This document shows, one piece after another, positions 31,509-36,201 of a DNA stretch of 36,201 nucleotides. Every line of letters starts with the position of its first letter. The first letter of the stretch is position 1. Origin of the DNA: an uncultured Paenibacillus sp. (lineage in GTDB: Bacteria; Bacillota; Bacilli; Paenibacillales; Paenibacillaceae); assembly GCA_937895345.1 (NCBI GenBank), contig CALAWP010000007.1, positions 1 to 36,201 of the forward strand, read 5' to 3'. A program made the translations under genes and the position numbers. The notes below the pieces were generated by a model. That model was not told the origin of the DNA. It ran no database searches and saw nothing but the letters and a program-made list of their open reading frames with translations.

Positions 31509-32489
31509 TTATTTTCGCGAAGGGCGGATAAGCTTGGCGAGCCTGTCCAGCCAATCCGGCCAAGGCGCCTCCACCTCCACCGTATCGCCGGTCAGCGGAT
31601 GGGCGAAACGCAGCCGCTCGCCGTGAAGCGCCTGGCGGTCCAGCAGCTCCGCAGAGCCTCCGTACAGCTGGTCGCCGATCAGCGGATGGCCAAGATGGCT
31701 CATATGAACGCGAATTTGATGCGTCCGGCCCGTTTCCAGCCGAATGCGGGCCAGAGACAGGCGGCCGTCGCACGACACCGTCTCGTAATGCGTCACGGCG
31801 GCGTCTCCATTTGGCGTAACGCGCCGGCGGCTTCCGTGGTGGCGGTCTTTGCCGATCGGCAGGTCGATGCGGCCGGCCTCCGGACGAAGCCTTCCCTCCA
31901 CAACCGCGATATACCGCCGGTCGATCGCCTTGGTCCTCATCGCTTCGTCCAGCCGCCAATGGGCCATATCGTTAGTGGAATACAGCACCGGTCCCGAAGT
32001 ATCCTCATCCAGCCGGTGGATATGGCGGACCGGAAGCGGATCTCCCTTCGCCAGCATATGGCCGGCGACGGCTTCATCCAGCGTTCCCGTCTGCCCCGGG
32101 CGGGAAGCGTGCACCGGCATGCCCGCCGGCTTGTCCGCCACGATGCAGTAGTCGTCCTCATACAGGATGCGGATGCCGGCTTTGCCGCCGGTTCGCCTTG
32201 CGGACGCATACAAAGGATCGCGCAGCGTATCCGCCGACGGAAACGCAAGCAGCCGCAGCCTGTCCTTCTCCCAGCGGATGCCGCCGACGGAAAACAGCCG
32301 GTTCACCCATTTGGCGGGAAAAAGGGAACAGGCCAGCAGCCATTGCCGCACCTCATGCGGATGACTGCCGGCCTTCGGCAGAGGCCCGCCTGCGCTTTCC
32401 GGCGGGGGCGGCCATTCCAGCTCCAGCCACTGTTCGCGGCGGACGGCCGACCGCAAAATGCCGGCCGGGTCATTGGAATATACCGTCAT
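31509..32489 (-). CDS. RluA-family RNA pseudouridine synthase
   Basis: 326 residues from ATG 32487-32489, with GGAGGG 6 bases upstream; the frame runs on into hemL to 32774 but that part is a shadow. The catalytic motif HIHRLDEDTSG contains nucleophile D161, and the family motifs VADKPAGMPVH (117-127), RRYIAVVEG, TGRTHQIRVHMSHLGHPLIGDQLYGG are intact. An N-terminal region of about 75 residues may hold a degenerate S4-like domain. Such enzymes modify uridines in 23S rRNA or tRNA; which site cannot be told from sequence. It is 19 bases after hemL and is probably co-transcribed with the haem genes; it is not found here in B. subtilis. Confidence 0.9.
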   Translation of the reverse strand: MTVYSNDPAGILRSAVRREQWLELEWPPPPESAGGPLPKAGSHPHEVRQWLLACSLFPAKWVNRLFSVGGIRWEKDRLRLLAFPSADTLRDPLYASARRTGGKAGIRILYEDDYCIVADKPAGMPVHASRPGQTGTLDEAVAGHMLAKGDPLPVRHIHRLDEDTSGPVLYSTNDMAHWRLDEAMRTKAIDRRYIAVVEGRLRPEAGRIDLPIGKDRHHGSRRRVTPNGDAAVTHYETVSCDGRLSLARIRLETGRTHQIRVHMSHLGHPLIGDQLYGGSAELLDRQALHGERLRFAHPLTGDTVEVEAPWPDWLDRLAKLIRPSRK

Positions 32490-32508
32490 GCCTGTCCCTC
32501 CAATCGTT

Positions 32509-33810
32509 CTACAGGCGGCCGAGCGCTTCGTCATGCGCCGCGATCGTCGCGTCGATATCCTCGTCGCTGTGTACGCCGGAGATGAACATTCCTTCGAACT
32601 GGGACGGAGCGACGCTGACGCCGAGATCGAGCATCGCGGCGAAATACGTCCTGAACCGGTCCAGATCGGACGTCTTGGCCGTCTCGAAATTGATGACCGT
32701 CTTGTCCGTAAAGAACGGGCATACCATCGAGCCGACCCGGTTGATCGTCGTTGCGATGCCGCGCTTCTCGGCATTTTGCTCGAAGCCGAGCTGCAGTCTG
32801 ACCGCCTTTTGTTCCAGCCGCTCGTATGTTTCCGGCGTCAGCAGCTTCAACGTGGCGTAGCCGGCGGCCATCGCCAGCGGATTGCCGGACAGCGTGCCGG
32901 CTTGATAGATCGGGCCGCTCGGCGCCATCATTTCCATCAGCTCCCGCTTGCCGCCGTACGCGCCGACGGGCAGTCCGCCGCCGATCACCTTGCCGAAGCA
33001 GGTCAAGTCCGGCGCGATGCCGTACAGCCCTTGCGCGCAATGGTAGCCGACCCGGAAGCCGGTCATCACCTCGTCGAAGATGAGCAGACTGCCGTATTGC
33101 TCCGTAATGTCGCGAAGCCCTTGCAGGAAGCCCGGCAGCGGCGGGACGACGCCCATATTGCCCGCCACCGGCTCGACAATGACGCAGGCAATCTGCTCGC
33201 CGTAACGTTCAAACGCCAGCTTTACCGATTCGATATCGTTGTAAGGCACGGTAATCGTATTCGCCGCTACGCCTTCGGGAACGCCCGGGCTGTCGGGCAG
33301 ACCGAGCGTGGCGACGCCGGAGCCGGCTTTAATGAGCAGGCTGTCGGCATGTCCATGGTAAGAGCCTTCGAATTTCAATATTTTGCTGCGCCCCGTATAT
33401 CCTCGCGCCAGCCGGAGGGCGCTCATCGTCGCCTCCGTGCCGGAGTTGACCATGCGGACGATATCGACCGACGGCACCCGTTCGCAGACGAGCTCCGCCA
33501 TCAGCGTTTCCAGCTCCGTGGGAGCGCCGAAGCTCGTTCCTTTTTCGGCCGTCTTCCGGATCGCCTCCACCACTTCCGGATGCGCATGGCCCATAATGAG
33601 AGGTCCCCAGGACGCCACGTAATCGATATAGCTGTTGCCGTCGATGTCGTACACCCGGCTGCCTTGGCCGCGCTCGATATAAACCGGCGTCAATCCGACC
33701 GACTTGAACGCCCGTACCGGACTGTTCACGCCGCCGGGAATCACCTTTTTGGCCCGTTCGAAAGCCGCCGCGGAACGTTCGTCTTTTCTTTTGCGCATGC
33801 TCGTATCCAT
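32509..33810 (-). CDS. hemL: Glutamate-1-semialdehyde 2,1-aminomutase
   Basis: 433 residues from ATG 33808-33810 (GAGGAG about 10 bases upstream); an ATG eight codons earlier overlaps the hemB end and lacks a site. It converts glutamate-1-semialdehyde to 5-aminolevulinate in the C5 haem route. Class III PLP aminotransferase fold: GGVNSPVRAF (26-35), NSGTEATMSALRLAR (122-136), FDEVMTGFR (245-253) and the PLP lysine K274 in CFGKVIGGGLPVGAYGG. It overlaps the hemB stop region by a few bases or abuts it. Confidence 0.96.
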   Translation of the reverse strand: MDTSMRKRKDERSAAAFERAKKVIPGGVNSPVRAFKSVGLTPVYIERGQGSRVYDIDGNSYIDYVASWGPLIMGHAHPEVVEAIRKTAEKGTSFGAPTELETLMAELVCERVPSVDIVRMVNSGTEATMSALRLARGYTGRSKILKFEGSYHGHADSLLIKAGSGVATLGLPDSPGVPEGVAANTITVPYNDIESVKLAFERYGEQIACVIVEPVAGNMGVVPPLPGFLQGLRDITEQYGSLLIFDEVMTGFRVGYHCAQGLYGIAPDLTCFGKVIGGGLPVGAYGGKRELMEMMAPSGPIYQAGTLSGNPLAMAAGYATLKLLTPETYERLEQKAVRLQLGFEQNAEKRGIATTINRVGSMVCPFFTDKTVINFETAKTSDLDRFRTYFAAMLDLGVSVAPSQFEGMFISGVHSDEDIDATIAAHDEALGRL

Positions 33811-33812
33811 GA

Positions 33813-34811
33813 CTATTCTTCTCCTCTCAGCCATCTCGCCGCGTCCATGGCGTGATACGTGATGATCATGTCCGCCCCCGCCCGTTTCATGCCCGTCAGC
33901 GTCTCCATGACGACCGCCTTTTCATCGATCCAGCCGTTCGCCGCCGCCGCTTTCACCATCGAATATTCCGCGCTCACATTATAGGCCGCCACCGGCAAAT
34001 CGAAATTGTCCTTCAGCAGGCGAATAATGTCCAGGTACGCGAGGGCGGGCTTGACCATCAGCATATCCGCGCCTTCCGCAACGTCGGCTTCCGCTTCCCG
34101 CAGCGCCTCGCGCCAATTGGCCGGGTCCATCTGGTACGTCTTCCGGTCGCCGAATTGCGGGGCGGAATGCGCCGCGTCGCGGAACGGACCGTAATACGCG
34201 GAAGCGTATTTGACGGAATACGACAGGATGGCGATATCGTCAAAGCCCGCCTCGTCCAAGCCTTGGCGAATGGCGGTTACGAAGCCGTCCATCATGTTGG
34301 ACGGCGCGATCACGTCGGCGCCCGCTTCCGCTTGCGATACCGCGGTCCGGACCAGCAGCTCCAGCGAACGGTCGTTGTCGACGACGGCCGTTCCCGTCGC
34401 TTCGTCCCGGCGGACGACGCCGCAATGGCCGTGATCCGTAAACTGGCACAGACAGGTGTCCGCCGCTACGACGAGCTCCGGCGCCCATTCCTTCACCTTG
34501 CGAATGGCTTGCTGTACGATGCCGTCGGGATCGTAGGCCGAGCTGCCGACGGCGTCCTTGCAGTCGGGCACGCCGAACAGCAGCACCGAGCGGATGCCCG
34601 CCGCCTCGATGCTCTCGATTTCCTTCCGCAGCACGTCCAGCGAGTAATGATAGACGCCCGGCATGGACGGGATTTCTTCCTTGACGTTCGAGCCGTGCGT
34701 GACAAATATCGGATAGATCAAGTCTTCGACGTGGAGCGACGTTTCGCGGACGAGGCCGCGCAAGCCGGCCGACCGGCGAAGACGGCGGTTTCTTACTGCA
34801 GGATAAGCCAT
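33813..34811 (-). CDS. hemB: Delta-aminolevulinic acid dehydratase (porphobilinogen synthase)
   Basis: 332 residues. Condenses two 5-aminolevulinates to porphobilinogen. The catalytic zinc cysteines C120, C122 and C130 (DTCLCQFTDHGHCG) mark the zinc-dependent type; the Schiff-base lysines lie in SYSVKYASAYYGPFRDA (about 203) and MVKPALAYLDII (about 255). GAAAGGAG is 9 bases before the ATG, which is 2 bases after the upstream stop, so it is tightly coupled to cobA-hemD. Confidence 0.97.
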   Translation of the reverse strand: MAYPAVRNRRLRRSAGLRGLVRETSLHVEDLIYPIFVTHGSNVKEEIPSMPGVYHYSLDVLRKEIESIEAAGIRSVLLFGVPDCKDAVGSSAYDPDGIVQQAIRKVKEWAPELVVAADTCLCQFTDHGHCGVVRRDEATGTAVVDNDRSLELLVRTAVSQAEAGADVIAPSNMMDGFVTAIRQGLDEAGFDDIAILSYSVKYASAYYGPFRDAAHSAPQFGDRKTYQMDPANWREALREAEADVAEGADMLMVKPALAYLDIIRLLKDNFDLPVAAYNVSAEYSMVKAAAANGWIDEKAVVMETLTGMKRAGADMIITYHAMDAARWLRGEE

Positions 34812-34813
34812 CG

Positions 34814-36201
34814 TTATTGCTCCTTTCGGGATTCGAATCGTTCGGCGTTAAACCGGATCAATGCCGCCAGCAGGCCGTCCAAGGTCGCTTCCTCCGCTTC
34901 GGCGGCGGCCTGAAGGCCGGCGGCGGCCATCGTCTTCGACGTAATGGGACCGATGCTGGCCAGCGGAATGCCCTCCAGCAGACCGGCGGGATCCGTATAG
35001 CCTTTGCGACGGAGCGCCTCGAGCAAATTGGTAACGGTCGAGGAGCTCGTAAAGGTAATCATATGAATTTGTTTGGCAAGCAGCCATTCCAATGCAAGCT
35101 CGTCCGGCCGCTCGGGAATGACCGTCTCGTAGACGTCCACTGCGACCGTCTCCAGCCCGCGCGCCCTCAGCTCGCGGGGCAGCGCCTCGCGCGCCAGATT
35201 TCCGCGCGGCAGCAGCACCCGCTCGCCCGGAGCTATCCGGCCGGCCAGCTTCTCCAGCAGCCCTTCGGCGTCATACCGCTCGGGCAGCTCTTCTGCGATC
35301 AGGCCTCGTTCCGCAAGCGCCTCGGCCGTCTTCGGGCCGACGGCGGCGATGCGGGCTCCGTGAAAGCGCCGGACGTCGATGCCAAACCGCCTGAGCCAGC
35401 GAAAGAAATAATCGACGCCGTTTACGCTCGTGAAGAGGAGCCAGCGGTACGTTTCCGCTTCCTCGAGGCGCGCGCGCAGCTCGGCGGCGGCGCCGGGTTC
35501 GGAAGGCTCCCTCGTCTCGATAACCGGAAACTCGCAAGGCTCGCCGCCCAGCTCCTCGATCCGCTCGGACAGCTCGCTGGCCTGCGCGCGGGCGCGCGTA
35601 ACAAGCACCCGCATGCCGAACAGCGGCTTGCGCTCGTACCATTGCAGCTTCTCCCGCTGCAGCACGACCTCGCCGACGACGATGACGGCGGGCGGCTTGA
35701 AATCGGCGGCCCGCACGACCGCTTCGATCGTCTCCAGCGTGCCGGTCACCGTCCGCTGCTCCACGCGGGTTCCCCATCGAATCAGGGCCACGGGCGTCTG
35801 CGGCGGCTTCCCGTGCTTAATCAGCTGCTCCGCGATATAGCCGATCTTGGCCACGCCCATCAAAAAAATAAGCGTGCCGGTCGCATTCGTCACTTTGTCC
35901 CAATGAATCGTCCGGTCCAGCTTGTCCGGGCTTTCATGGCCGGTAACGATGGAAAGGGACGAAGCCAGGTCCCGGTGCGTGACCGGGATGCCGGCGTAGG
36001 CCGGAACGGCGATGGCGGACGTTATGCCCGGTACGATTTCGAATTCGATGCCGTGCTCGACGAGCAGCTCCGCCTCCTCGCCGACCCGGCCGAAGATCGT
36101 CGGGTCTCCCCCCTTCAGCCGCGTAACCGTCTTGCCTTGCAGCGCCAGCTCGACCAGCAGCCGGTTGATCTCCTCCTGCTTCATCGTATGCCGGTCCGGC
36201 A
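34814..36201 (-). CDS. hemD: Fused uroporphyrinogen-III C-methyltransferase / uroporphyrinogen-III synthase (5' partial)
   Basis: 462 codons visible; the frame enters from beyond base 36201 with PDRHTMKQEEIN, so the start is outside and the ATG at 36182-36184 is internal. The first part (to about 215) is a SUMT/CobA domain, with TRLKGGDPTIFGRVGEEA, GITSAIAVPAYAGIP and the TGHESPDKLD segment; it methylates uroporphyrinogen III to precorrin-2 on the sirohaem/cobalamin branch. The second part (about 218-456) is HemD, closing hydroxymethylbilane to uroporphyrinogen III (RVLVTRARAQASEL, FTSVNGVDYF, ITFTSSSTVTNL). The fusion places the synthase and the first enzyme consuming its product in one chain, common in Paenibacillus and clostridia; B. 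subtilis hemD is single-domain. Confidence 0.95.
   Translation of the reverse strand, partial: PDRHTMKQEEINRLLVELALQGKTVTRLKGGDPTIFGRVGEEAELLVEHGIEFEIVPGITSAIAVPAYAGIPVTHRDLASSLSIVTGHESPDKLDRTIHWDKVTNATGTLIFLMGVAKIGYIAEQLIKHGKPPQTPVALIRWGTRVEQRTVTGTLETIEAVVRAADFKPPAVIVVGEVVLQREKLQWYERKPLFGMRVLVTRARAQASELSERIEELGGEPCEFPVIETREPSEPGAAAELRARLEEAETYRWLLFTSVNGVDYFFRWLRRFGIDVRRFHGARIAAVGPKTAEALAERGLIAEELPERYDAEGLLEKLAGRIAPGERVLLPRGNLAREALPRELRARGLETVAVDVYETVIPERPDELALEWLLAKQIHMITFTSSSTVTNLLEALRRKGYTDPAGLLEGIPLASIGPITSKTMAAAGLQAAAEAEEATLDGLLAALIRFNAERFESRKEQ

Noticed and set aside
32490..32774. N-terminal extension of the pseudouridine synthase into hemL
   Set aside because: Ser/Arg-rich shadow of hemL; a GGAGGG site defines the ATG at 32487-32489.

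Overview
The window is chromosomal core sequence from a GC-rich, endospore-forming Gram-positive bacterium, most likely a member of the Paenibacillaceae (Paenibacillus/Cohnella type). The evidence is the sporulation gene set (safA, spo0B, spoIVFA/FB, a SpoIIB-like SPOR protein, spoVID) embedded in the conserved Bacillales order valS-folC-(spoIIB)-maf-radC-mreBCD-minCD-spoIVFAB-rplU-prp-rpmA-spo0B-obg-pheB-pheA-safA, together with a fused cobA-hemD and a folC-murC linkage. I support 34 protein genes, all on the minus strand; the first (safA) and the last (cobA-hemD) run off the window. I see no tRNA, rRNA, insertion sequence, prophage or CRISPR array. Long plus-strand ORFs are antisense shadows produced by GC-rich codon use.

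Read in the direction of transcription (right to left): (1) haem genes cobA-hemD, hemB and hemL, then an RluA-type pseudouridine synthase, then spoVID with its own candidate sigma-E promoter and a strong terminator. (2) A two-gene cassette, a family-4 glycosyltransferase and UDP-glucose dehydrogenase (4-nt overlap), absent from this position in B. subtilis. (3) valS behind a sigma-A promoter and a full T-box leader, followed by folC and murC and a terminator. (4) A SPOR-domain protein behind a near-consensus sigma-E promoter. (5) A cell-shape and division operon: DUF4321 protein, maf, radC, mreB, mreC, mreD, minC, minD, rodA, closed by a terminator that includes the rodA stop codon. (6) spoIVFA-spoIVFB (candidate sigma-E promoter) and rng. 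(7) rplU-prp-rpmA behind a promoter that starts inside rng and a putative L21 leader; Prp is the protease that trims the N-terminus of L27, whose cleavage motif is present. (8) spo0B-obg. (9) pheB-hom-thrB-pheA-ilvE for Phe, Thr and branched-chain metabolism. (10) safA, a two-LysM spore-coat morphogen with a long seven-residue repeat.

The genes therefore couple growth (ribosomal proteins, wall precursors, MreB/Min, Obg) with sporulation (Spo0B phosphorelay, SpoIVFA/FB pro-sigma-K processing, SpoVID and SafA coat assembly). I do not see a wholly new system. The most distinctive observations are the charge-switching heptad repeat of SafA, a Spo0B with two predicted membrane segments, an RNase G that stops just before its zinc-link region, and readable sigma-E promoters in front of the SPOR gene and spoIVFA.
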